In this document: piece by piece, positions 37,046 to 49,911 of the stretch | How positions within the stretch are numbered: position 1 is the stretch's first letter | How the letters are laid out: each line of letters opens with the position of its first letter | DNA from: Marchantia polymorpha subsp. ruderalis | Lineage: Eukaryota; Streptophyta; Marchantiopsida; Marchantiales; Marchantiaceae | Assembly: GCA_037833965.1 (NCBI GenBank) | Contig: AP031351.1 | Span: 23,014,501 to 23,078,500 of the forward strand | DNA length: 64,000 bases | Direction: 5' to 3' | The notes under the pieces: generated by a model | Seen by the model: the letters and a program-made list of their open reading frames with translations, nothing else | Databases searched by the model: none | Told to the model about the DNA's origin: nothing | Position numbers and translations under genes: made by a program

Positions 37046-39499
37046 TAGGAAAGCCCACAGCGGCTGTAGTATTGAGGAAGTCACCTAGAGTTGGGTTAGA
37101 TCTTTATGTAACAAAGAGCTTGTCTGATGCTCTTGTGGAAATAGTAGGCAGCAGGTGTTAGTTTCAGTTTTGGACAATTTGTCTATGGAAGAGCAAGTGT
37201 TTATCATCTCATTGTCTTGAATACACTGTGAGAACATGGCTTGTGATCAGAGAAGTTAGATTATGGGAGTTCGAACCCCCACCTGGACTACAAATGCTGA
37301 AGGGTGGGAAGGTTCGGCTCACATATTACGTTGCCTCATTCTCTGAAGCAGATTGATGTCCTAAAGGAGCTTTTGATGTCCTTGTCAGCCGGTAGACAAC
37401 TAATAGACTCGTCCCAGGCGTACATCGGCATCTAAGGGAATTCACCGCTCGCCATGAGCTCAAGTAACTGGCGTCTCCTAGTAGAAGTCCCTCAAGGACA
37501 GATGTATAATAGAAATTCTTTCATAACGACTAGCGTGGAGCATTATAACATTTTCTAGTCATGCAGTATTCCATGGCTGCTCTCTTCCGCTCAACGACTA
37601 TCACTATTACTTAGTAGTATTTGTATTGGCATTCGCCAATTTGGGTACTAATCATCTACTGGTTTATGTACATGACGCTATCGACGCTGATCGAATTGGG
37701 CATTCTGTTGCAGGATATGGGATACGAGCCTGGTGAGTCAGCACTTTGCAGAACACCGAAAAACTCCAAATGAAAGCCTAGTGACGTAGAAGATTTTAAT
37801 TGGAAGAATTCACTTTGATATCATGCCATATAAAAACTCCCCACAGAGGATGTGAAACGAACTTCCATCATTTCAGGGTCACACTGATTCTCCCGGCGCT
37901 TCTTGTTAGGCTGTAAGATCTCCCATGGCAAAAACTGCTATCAAATTCTGCACTAGGGGGTCTGCATTATCTGAGAGCAATAGCTTCTCTTGTAATTGTG
38001 GAGGTCCAGACTGATTGATCGGTGTTGGGCATGTTCCGCATAAGCTAAAAGAGATATTCAGTCATAGCTGCTCTGTATCTGTAACATTGGCATGTGAGTC
38101 TGGGCCAACTTAATGCCTATGGTTAAATATTAAACCACTTATATACATGCAATCAAGAACCAGAACAAAAGTTGTCTCTGCTCTTGCAATGGAGCCAATA
38201 GTCTATGATTCAGATCCCAATAAATGGCAGTAAAGAAGGAATGGATGAGATGTCATGCACTGGTGTGAGGCTCAAGATTTCATATCGCCTGGTGCTTTGC
38301 GGAAACTTTGGTTTCCTGTTTAGATGGAGACCGAATGTCCATTTCTAATGCATCCATGTCTAAGAGATAGTCGTAATAAGAATGGATTCTGATCTGTGCA
38401 TATGGAAGCTCGATAATTCAATCAAACCATGGTCAAGAGTGGGTAGAGCACAGCCCATGTAACTCCTGCACAAGAATACTGCTGATGTGGACGAGTAGTG
38501 GGAGGTAATATCTCTTGAAGAAATCTGTGTAAGAAAGCAGTTCTTTCCCAGCTGGTTCTATCAAACAACCTGTATCTAATTGTCTAGTGTAGATGTTGTC
38601 ACCTGAGTACTGATTGTACAGCAACTTTGGTGAAGAATGATCATTTAGTGTAAAAATCCTTCACTTTGTATTTTTTGGTATTTTCATTAAAGTCTTTCAC
38701 ATTCTAGGAAACAATATTTACTGTGAGAGTCTCAACATTCATGTTCATGTGATTCATTCCTCACTAGACGCCGCTTGGCGAGCTTAATGTGTATTGAATT
38801 ACAAAAGACATCAGAAACTCCATCACCAAAGAAAACAATAGCACTACCTGGCAGGAAGGATACCTTCTTAAGAAGAGCACAAGAAGCTTTCTCAGCCGCC
38901 TTGACAAGTCTCGTCTTGAAACTTTTGTATTGAGAAGCACTTCATGCAAGTAGATTTGGCCTTCATAGTGGAAGAAAATGTTTTCTTAGGAGGCCCATGT
39001 TTCTTGGATGCTTTAGGGGGAAAATTTTTCATCGTTGTCTTTTGTGGCTCCTCCATATTAGCTTTGTGCTGAGAGTTCACTTGCTGAAAGAAGTAATATT
39101 CACTACCTTCTTGACTCATAGCATGATGAGAAGCAAGGCTATCAAGATTAATGTCACACACATCTTTAGTTTTCAAAAACAACTTCTATTTTTGTCGGAA
39201 CATTCGAAGCATTCAATTAGCAAGTATTCTGGCAAAAACCTCACTACTAGAGACTCAACATTTTGTTTCGTTCCGGGGATCCTGTGAAGTAGAAGGAGTA
39301 GGTGGAGATTCAAAACGTGGTTTTTATCCACAACAAATCCAAAGTATAATCCAAATGACCTGAGATTAAAATCTCACACATGATATTTCAAAACCAGATC
39401 TAGACGTCTAGGTCGGATCCTGTTAGCTTTCCGAATACCAATGGTCAACAAAAGTAACAAGTGACGAAAGAGAAGTTTTAGCTCTATATTAGAGTGCGC

Positions 39500-39538
39500 C
39501 GTTGGTCTTGTAGGAGGATGGCTCCTACAAGACCAACG
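39500..39538. repeat. Perfect 17-bp-stem hairpin
   Basis: CGTTGGTCTTGTAGGAG (39500-39516) and its exact reverse complement (39522-39538) enclose the loop GATGG. No matching transposon end was seen. Confidence 0.9.
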
Positions 39539-40296
39539 ATTAAAGTGACGGAAGAGGCACTTATGAAAGTAAAAACAAAGAAACTAAAATGAGAGGGTGC
39601 ATTTACCTTCTCACAACTGTTCCGGACTGTTAGATCCAGACCAGCAGGTCACGCAAAAGATCCCCACAAACCCCAACCAAGTACTGCAACGACATCCGGA
39701 TCTGGACTCAGAATGAGAATTTAATAGCATAGAATAAATGGGAGTTCCGTGTCATGTCCTAAACTACCCCGCCCGAGTATTGTGGAACCTAATATGAAAG
39801 TAGGATTGGCGTATATCAGAAGTTACTCTACCCAGAGCACCCCACTGGATACTGCCTTGTTCTAACAACGGCTATCCCACACAAACGTTATATAGGTAAA
39901 CACGACGATGAGGATGCCCTTCCACTACACACTAGAACTCAATAGTCACAAATATTTTGCTGGAAATGGATACTGGGACTTACTTCCACAAACTTACGGA
40001 TCTGGCCTTGTAGCACTCACAGATCTGCAAGAATCCATACCTAAGGTTACACACAGAAAATCCAAAAGCTGCAAAACAGAACCAAGTCGCATAGATAAGC
40101 GAAAGAAAAGTTCCATACCAAATTCCTAACCGCGTTTGAATATTAAAATTTCTAAACTTAATCGCGACGGCTATGACTGTATCTAAAACCCTAGTCGCCA
40201 TCTATAATCCCGAGATTTCAAGTCAACTCTCACTTGGTCACCGCTTTTTACCGCTAGTAACCTGTCGTACCTAATCTAGCCTTACAGAGCCTATCC

Positions 40297-40351
40297 AAGT
40301 ATCTAGAAGCCCTAGATAATCTAGTATAGATCTAGGGCTTCTAGAATACTT
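40297..40351. repeat. 21/22-bp inverted repeat next to the hAT insertion
   Basis: The arms 40297-40317 and 40330-40351 share the core CTAGAAGCCCTAGAT and its complement, with one inserted base, around a 12-base loop. The structure ends ten bases before the left target duplication of the hAT element. Confidence 0.85.
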
Positions 40352-41039
40352 AGAGAGTTTGGATCTAATTAGGCCTCCGGGTCGCGTTAGGGTCGGATTC
40401 TACCTTCGATCCAAACCCGACCCAAAAAACCGGGTCGGGTTCGGGTCGGATCCGGGTAAAATCCGGAAGTTTAAAGGTCGTTCTTGAATACTTATATACC
40501 GCGCCCTTCCGCGGGCAACTTCGCGCCAAAACTTTCCCCCATTTTCTGCTTACTTCAAAATGAAGAAGCAGAAAGAATAATCCGAATGATTAATACATTG
40601 GGCCATCAATAGCACAAAGTGCACATATAGAGGCCACCACCGCCCGTAACAGTTTTCGCACTATGGGAATCGAAAGATAGTGTATTTGACTCAAACAATC
40701 GCAAATCGTGCCATGCTGTTATATGCTGGAAATATATCGCTACTCCTGCTGTGTATTAGATGGAATGTGTTATCCTAGCAGCCAGAGTTTAGAGGAGTTC
40801 GAACCAAATTTATGCAAATGGGTGAGGCAAGCAAAATGGTGTGACATGACAGACTGCGCGTTTCGCTGGCCTGGCATTCACTTCGCATTCCTTTTCAAAC
40901 TGGAATTTTTCTCTCAAAGCTCTTTTTATCAACTAGAAAATAAATACACCAAGTGGATACATCTTTTTTCTACACTTTATAAAACCAACCTGGATCGAAT
41001 GTGGTAACACGGAGGGAATGAGTACCGGTTAAATACTAC

Positions 41040-42247
41040 TCTGATATTTAAAAAATCAGGTTTTTTTCCAAAAAAAACCCAATTTTTATTTAAATTTTTT
41101 TTGAGATAATTAAAAAAAGCTAAAAGCACGGAATAGATTTACTCAAGGCTCCGAACCGAATTCAAATTTAAGTATATTAAAAACATACTATATTAATCAT
41201 TTTATTTCGTTTTCTTAATATATTTCAATTAATAATATATTACTTGAATTTTTGAAATCATAGAATAAAATCAATTCTATTTTTATATATTTTTCTTGAA
41301 AACGTCCCATTATTTATAAATGGGACGGTTTTCAAATATGAGTTACAAAATATTATATAAACCTTCAGCATTTGATTTCATTCAAATAGTAATCCAATAA
41401 TTCATAATTTGTTTTAATGTAATAGAAATGTGTACAATGATTTTTCATTCTCTTTTCAATTTAAATTCTACAATCATTTATGGAAATACCAATAATACAA
41501 AAAATGTAAGTTAAACTAAAAATAATGTCAGAAGAATTTATTTTAATTAAAAAAAAATCGAGATTCTCAATTGTTAGAGAAAAAAATTTCAAAATATACA
41601 AAGTTATTACAATTTTTGATGATCATCAATTTGAAAGAAAGTGGAGTACTTCCTTTTTCATTACTTCTAGTGGAATCAACTTATAAATTATGAAATATAT
41701 TTTATTCGGGTTGTTTTACTTTTTAAAATTGTATTTCATACTTAAATGGTTATGACATTCCAATAAATTTGAATTTTTTTCTATAACTGACTTTATTTAC
41801 CACAAATCTTTTAGGATTATTAAATTTAATTATTATATTTCAATATTTATGTTAATTTATTTTTCATTCTTTTCAATTTCAAACATGGTATAAATCTATA
41901 ATCTTCTGGCAAAGCCAATACTGAGCAAGTCCAAAACAACAATTCCGACGTATGAATGGCGATATAACCAGAGTTGAATATTTCCAATCATATTAGTCAA
42001 TTTTTTGATCATCAATATAAGTACACTTAATTATCAACCACTATTTACTGCAAGCTATTTTGACTTTCAGGGAATATCTTTCAGCCAAAAATTTACAAGA
42101 ATAATTTCAATATAAAAATAATCTAAACTTTTTTAAATGTTTCTACCCATAAAAAAATTTAGATGCCTCATTGAAAGTAATTACAAAATATCATAAAATG
42201 CAAAATTATTCACGAAATAACAAATTATACGCTTTATTAATTGTAAA
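41040..42247. other. AT-rich 3' part of the hAT element
   Basis: About 1.2 kb of strongly AT-rich sequence lies downstream of the transposase frame and inside the hAT ends. I see no gene in it. Confidence 0.6.
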
Positions 42248-44343
42248 TCATTTCAAAACACTTTTTCCAAACATCAGAGCACTCAAAGTTGCGGGAGCAA
42301 GAGAGTGTCTTCGCATGCCAATCACATCGCGTCCGCAATTGAAAATACGTTCAACTGCCACTGCCGAACCTGGTATAGAAAGAAAGTGCTTTGCAACTGC
42401 ACTAATAAAAGGAAATTGTTTTTCATGAACTTTCCAATATTCGAGCGGATCAACGGAAGTATCTTCACATCGTAAAGATAAGTACCTATCTATCTCATTT
42501 TCTGTTTCATTATCCGCATTGCAATGAGCAAACATGCCCAAAAATACAGTTGGCTGTTGAGGTTCTTGTGAGAGAACTGAATTGATCTCATTGTCGCCAC
42601 AAAATATTTTTTTCTCGCTCACCAACTTTTTCAAAAGAGTAACAGTAGCACGGATCAATCCTGGATAAAGCGACTCAAACTCTTTTTGCTCAAGATATGT
42701 CTTTTTGAACCTCAGGTCCAAAATTACAGACATCATATAGATTTAAGAATCATCCGTGAAGGAATAGTATTTAGAGAGAACTTGATGCGCCGCGACCAGA
42801 GCGTATTTCATAGGATTCGAATCGTCAAGAATAGTCATCTGTCCTTCAATGTACGAGAACAACTCAACAAAGACAGACATCACAAAAGAGAGTGTTGGGT
42901 ATTTCTCCCCAGACATTAATCTTGACGCCTCTTCAAATCTTTTCAAGTGATCACATATGCTTTGAAATCTTCGCCATTCATCATCACTAAACTCCAACTG
43001 AGCTAGTTTGATGTTTCCGATTTGAGAATCGGTTCGGAGCCAATTCTTGAGGCCATTCTGACCTTAATTGCTCTTTCAACCATATATTATGTTGAATTCC
43101 AGCGGGTTGAGACATCCAAGATAAGCATCAAATTTTCACAATTCGCAAGATTGCATTGCCCACGGAATTGCTTTCTTTGCTGAGGACTGGAACGCAATTT
43201 TTTCACAATAAATCGTAGCCTTCGGATAAGGTTGAAATCGTTTCTGTTGGGAATTTCGTCGTCGATTAAAATATCGTCAATCTCTCCCAAAGATTTCAAA
43301 AATGCTTTCACTGACAAGTTGATAGTGTGTGGCAAACATTGTATCCTTGAATCATCTGCGTTCCAAGTTTTCAATATCTTTTCACGGATGCAATAATCGA
43401 CGATAGAGTTTTCCAGAGCTGACATGAGAGTGTCGTTGTTTGAGGCATTGTCCATAGTCAAACATCCAATACGTTCGACAATTTCAAACTCCTCCAACGT
43501 GTGCTGGACAATTTCTGCCAATCCAGCTCCACTGTGATCAGTTGTATCCGTAAAAGTCAAAAGTTTTTTATGAAGTGTCCAGTCTGGTCCAACAAAATGA
43601 ATGACTATAGCCAAAAAAGAGAATTGGTTTGGAGATGTCCACATGTCCAATGACATATGTATCGTGAAATTGCTTTTAGACAATTCTTTCTTCAGCTCAG
43701 ATCTCATATTTTCGGCTCTTTTCAATATACCGTTTCGGAGTGCATCAGCTTTCAGGATGATCACGTTGTCACGTTTGCATTTGAGTAATATTTTCAAAAG
43801 CTTTAAAAATAACTTCGACTCTATAATAGTGAACGCTTCAGCTTCAGATAACACAACATTTTCAATTGCCTCACGAATAAGATCATCAGATATGTCCGAG
43901 GTGGCTGCTATTTTTTTCTCCAAGGATGAAGAATTCTGAAGATAACCGTCCATTGGTCTCAACAGTGCGTTACTGTTACCAGCGTATTGTCTCTTATGAT
44001 GACTCTTCACATGTTTCATATGATTTGATGTACTTGACCCTGTCTTCTTGAAGACATCCTCGAAATAACACCACGTTTTTGTGCAGTATTTACAATATAA
44101 CAATACTTTTTGTTCTTCGTCTACACGATTAATGTGCTCATATATCGCACCTTTTGGTTTAATTACAGATTTTTTTGCAATTGATCAAAAAATTTCCTCA
44201 TCATTGCTAGGATCGATCTCTCCCTCCTTTTCAACATACGTATCATCAATTTGACTGACAAGCTCAAAATCCTCTGAGTCATGTGTCACAATTCGTTTTC
44301 CTCTTTCCTGGGATTGTATCTGAGAAGAAGAACCGGAGAACAT
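42248..44343 (-). pseudogene. hAT transposase, degenerate
   Basis: The product cut and pasted the surrounding hAT element. In minus-strand order there is an acidic N-terminus from an ATG at 44343, then a BED-type zinc finger (CKYC near 44100, followed by an H-x2-H-x3-HH cluster). The RNase H-like core follows, with LDMWTSPNQ and TMDNASNND carrying acidic catalytic candidates and LDVSTRWNST. The C-terminal hAT dimerisation region contains PFISAVAKHFLSIP and SAVAVERIF. The frame is broken at least four times: TGA near 44188 where a codon for Trp would fit, TAA just after NST (about 43087), a frameshift with further stops between 43087 and 42997, and TAA at 42743-42745 with the same frame continuing beyond it. 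Together the pieces cover a protein of about 690 residues, normal for the family. It cannot produce a full transposase. Confidence 0.88.
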
Positions 44344-44389
44344 ACGCTTTGCAGGAGTTTTCATATTTTGAAATGAAAAAAATGAAAGA

Positions 44390-46060
44390 TTTCAAAACTC
44401 GGTTTGCATGTCGATACTCGCACAGGTCGATACTCACACTGGTTAGGCTCGCAGGTTGGAGCTCGGGACTCGCACACGTTAGGCTCGCAGGTTGGAGCTC
44501 GCAGATTAATCACGAAGGTCTGCAAAATCAGGCTCGCAAGTAAAAAGACTTCCGCAGGTTGGAGCTCGCAGGTCAAGACTCAAGCCTCACAGTTTCGCAA
44601 ATAAGATCGAGCTACTGCAGGTTCTGCAATTTTGCAAGTAAGATTAGGCTTGCAAGTAATATTGAGTTCTGCAGACTTGCAAGAAAGATCGCGCTTCCCC
44701 AGGTTGACCCTCAAATTACATGGGCAGGTTTGCAGTAAGACTTCAAGTAAAGCGGGGTAAAGCTCGCAAGTTGCTGTCACTCGGGAATGCTCACAAATAA
44801 GTCTCTTGCGGGGTAAAGCTCGCAGTTTTAGCTGTCATTTAGGTGTCACTTGCAAGTTTCTTATATTTCAAGCTTGCAGATGTCACTCGGGATGCTCTCA
44901 AATACGTCATTTGTGGGGTAGAGCGCGCTACTTTCTTGTCACTCACAGATTTAGTTACTTATCACTCGCAGGTTTCTTGTAACTTAGTCTCTCAGATGTC
45001 ACTCCGGAGTATTCTCAAATATGTCACTCGCGGGGTACGGTTCGAAGGTTTCCTATCATCAAGGTGTTTTTTGAATGTATATCTTTCGGTGCAAGTTTAA
45101 GTCTCTCAGGTGTTCGGTGCTCACGCGGGGTAGGATTCGCAAGTTAGGGTTCGCAGATTTCCTGTCACACAGATATCTCAACAATTTTTCATTCGGTGCT
45201 TGCATAAGTCACTCAGGTTCTCGAATTTCTATCACATAGGTATCTCTCAAATATTACTTCAAATCGCAAATCGCCTGTTCGCAGATTTCTGTCACACAAA
45301 TATCTCTCGAGTTGCACTTCGGCTCGCACATTGCCTGTTCGCAGATCAGACACAATCCAGTGAAATAGAATGTCAGTCTTGGGCTTGAGGAAACTTACAC
45401 AAACCCAAATTTTCTACTCTCTGAATTACAGGGCGTCACTCACACAGCGCAAAACATGCACCATGAAATCAAAAACTGGTAGACATTTCGCTGCGGTGGT
45501 CAACGACGAATGCAGTAAAGACACAGCGGCATGTATAACAATGTTCTTACATTCTAAGTCGCTTTCACAGAATTTCTGTTCGCAGATGTCTATCACACAG
45601 ATATTTCTCAAATATCGATGAGTTCGCATATGATCTTCTTGAATAACTCACTTTCTTCTCAAAAGTCTCTCTCTCGGACTGTATCGCTCAGGCTCGCACA
45701 TCGCCTGCTCAAATAATTCACTCTCCGCTCGACTCAGTCACCTCTCGAATAATTCACTTTCAGTCGCGGTTTTCAATCACCTTGCATCGTTCGCATAAGT
45801 CACTCTCAAGCTCGCACGTCACCTCCTCGAACAAGTCACACTCCCGATTAACTCACTCTCCGTTCGACTAATTCATTGTCAGGCTCGCACGAAATCACTC
45901 TCCGCTCGACTAACTCGCTCTTTTGCAGGTATAATGTGCTCACGAGTAAATCACTCACGGACTAGGGACCCTTTCACTCGGAGGTTGCTCAGAAAGACGT
46001 AATTTGGAGCTCCCAAAGGTAACTCGCTTGCAAGTCTGTGCACAGCGACAGACTGCTCCG
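44390..46060. repeat. Degenerate GCTCGCA/TCACTC-rich repeat block in the hAT 5' region
   Basis: For about 1.7 kb upstream of the transposase start, short words such as CTCGCAG, GGCTCGCA, TCACTC and TCGCAGAT recur at irregular spacing. At 44443-44514 there is a clean 36-bp period (TTAGGCTCGCAGGTTGGAG twice). Open frames here only translate the repeats. In other hAT elements, including maize Ac, subterminal and leader regions carry repeated transposase-binding words; this block may be an expanded version. Confidence 0.65.
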
Positions 46061-48978
46061 CTCGATATATATCCTATATTTACTAGGGTTTGGGTCTACA
46101 GCCGCCAGCACCCGGCGGCGGATCCTTTAGGGTTCGGGTTGTGAGCACAAAACTGTGCTCACATGTCTTTTTACCCTTATGAGAGTTAAAATTTTGGATT
46201 TAAGCTCTTGCAAAATTATGCTTGGGGTTTTTCTGAAAGTTTTGGCAAGGTTAGGAGTTGGTGTGATGGTTAGGGGGCAAAAGGTGCGGAAGGGGGCCTT
46301 CGGGGCAAGGTCTTCGGCGAAGTGTCTTCGGTGAAGTCCCTTCGAGGAAAGGCCTTCGGCGAAACAGTGAAACCCTCATAACGTTTTCAATGTGTGACAC
46401 CTTGACTCAGTTAGTGTTTTGTTGAAAAGAGCTTGCGACGTTCGTTCCAACGAGACCAAGAACTTTTGAAACGGATAAGGCGTCATTGAGTTATGAGCGT
46501 TGAAAGCGGCTGACATGGTTAGGCGAAAGGCCTTTGGCGATAACAGGCCTTCAGCGATAACAGGCCTTCGGCGATACGACTTCGGTGGAAGACGCCTTCG
46601 TGCGGACCAACATCGTGCGGACCAACATTGTGCGGACGCCTTCGGCAGAAACGCCTTTGGCAAAGACACCTTCCGCGCGAATCGAACCGGAGGTGCAAAC
46701 GGAGATAGCAGGCCGGAAGATGAAGACACGTGTGCCTTCGGCGCAGGCGCCTTCGGCGATAATAGATAATAGGCCTTTGGCGGTGGAGGCCTTTGTCGGA
46801 GGAGTAAAATTGTGATAACTTTCTCAATCCTTAACGTTTTGACTTAGTTTGGGGCTCAATGGAAAGAGCTCAACACGCTCGTTTCAACGAGCCCAAGCAC
46901 GTTTCAAACAAAGCAGGGATCTGTGAGTTATGAGCGTCGGGGGTGACTGTTATAGAGAGGCAAAGGTGCGGAAGAGTGTCTTCGGCGGGGGATGCCTTCA
47001 GCGGTGCGCGGAAGAAGATTTCGGACGGCGGATGTTGACGTGGTCATGAATAAAGAATGTACAGGTGTGGTAGTGGCGGCGGCGTGAAGTCAAGCGTGGA
47101 AAATAGGACGGCGGGGCATAAAGTCTCACATGGGAACCAGGCCATTGCCCATCATCGCCAGAACGGCATTCAAGCGGCCTGCGGGCAACTCGGCCCTTGG
47201 ACGTTGGAGAGGATTATTCGGCCTGCGAGCTAGGATTGTGTGGGTGCCATTGTGTGGAGACGCTGGTGGGATCTGTAGGAGAAATTGGATGTGGATGTGA
47301 GTGATTTTCGCAGGGAAGTGATGAGAATTAGGAGGGGAGTGTGGAGAGTTAGAAGTAGGAGGAAGCAAACTCTCGTGGGTGGAGAGTCGTATCTGAGAGT
47401 GAAATTAAATGGGAGCTGAGATTGAAGTGTAAAATCTGGGAGTGGGAGCTGAAATCAAAGTGGAGGTTCTGAGAGTGGAAGTTGAAATCGAAGTGAAATC
47501 TGAGACTGAAATGTGACAGTCGGGATCTGAATTTGAAACAGAAAAGTGAGAGTTAAACTTGAGAGAGAAATCTGGTGGGACCTGAAGGTGGAAATAGAGA
47601 AATCGACACTGAAATCTAAGTAGAAATTGTGAGTGGGAGCTGAGATTGAAGTGTAAAATTTGGGAGTGGGAGCTGAGATTGAAGTGTGAAATCTGTGAGT
47701 GGGAGCTGAGATTGAAGTGTAAAATGTGGGAGTGTGGTACCCCACTTTTGGCAATTTTGAGGAAATTAAAACATTTTTGGAAAACTGTACCCTGGCAGCA
47801 TTGTAAATAGCCTTCGGTACATCAAAACAGAGTGAATCCGGAAGATCGCGGGGATTCTCGAGGGATCTTGTAGAATTTGGGATTTGGGGTGCCGCAGAAA
47901 GGACAGGCACCACCCTCCCTGCGAGCTCTGCAGTTAGGATCTCTACGGCGCAAGGCGCAAAACCCGCCTTCGGAGGTTGCGTCCGCGGCTGTAGGGAAAC
48001 CCCCGTAATTAGGTCAACCCTCGGGCGCCTTGACCAAGTTAGGATCCCGTTGGAAAGAGCTCGACGCATTGATTCCAACGAGCCCAAGAACGCTTGGAAC
48101 GGACGAGGACTTAGGGAGTTATCGCTACTGGAAGAAACGGAGGCGGTCGCCTACGGCGGAAGGAGTTCGCCACCGGTGCGAATTCCGCCTACGCGGAAGG
48201 GGGAATCAAGTTTTGTCCTATGCGCGGACGAAGGCGTTCGCCTGTGCACAGGCGAAGTAGGGTTAGGGAAGGCGCGAAGTCCGCCTACGCACAAGCGTTC
48301 GCCTGTGCACAGGCACTTCGGCGTCGGCGGGAAATCCGCCTTGGGCCCTAGAAATGCGCCTTGTGAGGTAGAAAGTGTACGGCGCCTTCCGCGCCAGCGC
48401 GGCGCCGCGTACGTCGGAAGAGCCGCCAGAGTAATCCAATCGGTACGGACCATGCGGACGGCACGGGTGGATGCGCTCTTGGACGGACGGAGTTGCGGCG
48501 GCGGAAGCGCCGACGGAGAGACAAGGAACGGACAGACTGGACGGAGACGGCTGACCACGGTCAACGCCTTCCGCGCCAGCGCAGCGCCGCGGACGGAATT
48601 CGCCTGCGCACAGGCGAACGCCTGTGCACAGGAGGATGTTCAAGTTCCGCGCCGGCGGAGGATCCGCCGAGGCTCCTGCCTGCGCACAGGCAGGAGTTGA
48701 ATTTTTGTCCGACATGCGGACACACGCGTCAAGGCAGAAGGAGATTGGCCGAGGGACGGTACGAACAAGTGTACCGCGCAAGGCGGAAAACTCGCCTTCG
48801 GCGCTACGCCCCCATGTCCACAGGGTGACACGCTCGCGGAGTTCAAATCCGCCAATTCGAGCGTGAGAGTTTAATCGACGACGGCGGAGCGTGAAGCCGC
48901 GCGTGAGAGCGAAGACCGTTCCAGCGTACAGCCGGCGCGGCCATCAAGTGAGACGTTCTTCACGACCAAGAGCCGACC

Positions 48979-49911
48979 ATGACCTTCGACCGGGCGGCGG
49001 AGAACGTCCCATTCTTGAATTCGCGATTCCAATCTCTTGTGCGCGCTGCGCGCATCCATCTGCTGGCTGCGGAACATTCTCGACGTCATCGCACAGGAGA
49101 TTTCTTGTTGATTGAGGGAGAAGTGAGTGCGCGTGATTTGGAATTGAGAGCGATTAGAGTTTGCCGAGAGAGAAAGAAACGCGGGCAGTGCGGAAGTAGA
49201 ATGAGCGGGCGAGCGAACCCCAGGAACGCAATGACGAGACCGAGCAGATTGCGGATGGTGCCACTTCGCCTGCCGCAGAACGGGCTGCGCGCTTTCGAGG
49301 AGCGCTTAATAGCAAGAAAGCTCGATTTCTTGCTATGGGGATGGAATTACATCTGTGCGAATATGGTGCGCGAGTGGCTAGAGCCACAGGGACCACCCTC
49401 GCGCGGATTGCGTCCGCATGTTGACCGGTGGACAGTCCAAGATTGGGCGCAGGCGTTGGGAAGATGTGCTGGCATGCCAGGGCATCTCCTTTTCGACAGT
49501 GAGAGTATCAAGGTGACCAAGCAAGAAGAGGCGCAATTTGTAGTGCTGTTCAAGACCAGGAGGTCTACCAAGAATGGGTACAGGACCCGTGATTACAAGG
49601 ATCGATTTCGCCGGACTTTGTCCGCGGCGCTGATGCAATTACTGCAGCCGCACCGCGCCTGCTACATCACATTGTGGCAGGTCTCTTTTGTGGAGTGCGT
49701 CATCGAGGGAACTCCAATTCACTGGGCGAGCATCCTGCACAGGGTGATGCGACAGCACGCGTTTGAGGAGAAGGGGGGAACTCTAAACCATCTTTCTCCT
49801 TTCCTCATCAATTTTTATCGACAGCGGAATTGTTTGACAGCGGCGGAGCTTGAACATTTTCCGCCATTGTCCATCGACCATCCCGGGAAGTATGAACGAG
49901 GTCGATACTGA
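48979..49911 (+). CDS. Element C ORF1: plant-mobile-domain-like protein
   Basis: The frame encodes 310 residues from an ATG at 48979. The first 90 residues are basic and Arg-rich. From about residue 100 on it looks like a folded domain with FEERLIARKLDFLLWGWNY, WTVQDWAQALG, an Asn-Gly-Tyr basic stretch, LQPHRACYITLWQVSFVECV, PIHWASILHRVMRQHAFEEK and LSPFLINFYRQRNCLT. The run of aromatic and 'SPFLINFYR'-type words resembles proteins encoded by plant retroelements and the plant mobile domain group; I do not know a biochemical activity. It overlaps the next ORF by 20 bases in the +1 frame, and the domain ends just before the overlap. The two may therefore have been one protein joined by a frameshift or split by a mutation. 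I recall liverwort proteins of this type being single chains, but cannot verify that here. Confidence 0.6.
   Translation: MTFDRAAENVPFLNSRFQSLVRAARIHLLAAEHSRRHRTGDFLLIEGEVSARDLELRAIRVCRERKKRGQCGSRMSGRANPRNAMTRPSRLRMVPLRLPQNGLRAFEERLIARKLDFLLWGWNYICANMVREWLEPQGPPSRGLRPHVDRWTVQDWAQALGRCAGMPGHLLFDSESIKVTKQEEAQFVVLFKTRRSTKNGYRTRDYKDRFRRTLSAALMQLLQPHRACYITLWQVSFVECVIEGTPIHWASILHRVMRQHAFEEKGGTLNHLSPFLINFYRQRNCLTAAELEHFPPLSIDHPGKYERGRY

Larger units (their letters stand above)
35205..37323 (+). mobile_element. Element A: solo-LTR-like insertion (TG...CA, TSD TATTA)
   Basis: The unit begins TGTGAGCACAAAACTGTG and ends GGCTCACA, so the ends are short inverted repeats (TGTGAGC / GCTCACA). It is flanked by a perfect 5-bp duplication, TATTA (35200-35204 and 37324-37328). 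These are hallmarks of integration by a retroelement integrase. At 2,119 bp it contains no reverse transcriptase and no terminal direct repeats, so a solo LTR is the simplest reading. Inside, in order, are the terminal hairpin, GCCTTCGGCG micro-repeats, three copies of the roughly 140-bp CATAACT module, a GC-rich part, and a 33-36-bp minisatellite. Element B is a homologous copy. Orientation is taken from the copy inside B and is arbitrary. Confidence 0.85.
37324..40361. other. Unassigned DNA with two hairpins
   Basis: Short frames only, for example 38892-39182 on the minus strand (96 codons, Lys/Ser-rich), none recognised. The part from about 39400 to 40300 has mixed composition that might be an old transposon, but I could not find matching ends. 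It ends at the left 8-bp target duplication of the hAT element. Confidence 0.4.

Noticed and set aside
37270-37323. tRNA-like T-arm (GAGTTCGAACCCCC) near the end of element A
   Set aside because: The word resembles a pol III B box, but no cloverleaf or A box at proper distance is present, and the copy in element B changes the key T.
38892-39182. 96-codon minus-strand Lys/Ser-rich frame as a gene
   Set aside because: No family resemblance, no neighbouring exons recognised and length within chance expectation for this composition.
48050-48700. 216-codon frame before ORF1 and the matching frame at 56760-57191
   Set aside because: They only translate the dyad module and micro-palindromes, several overlapping frames on both strands do the same, and no domain is visible.
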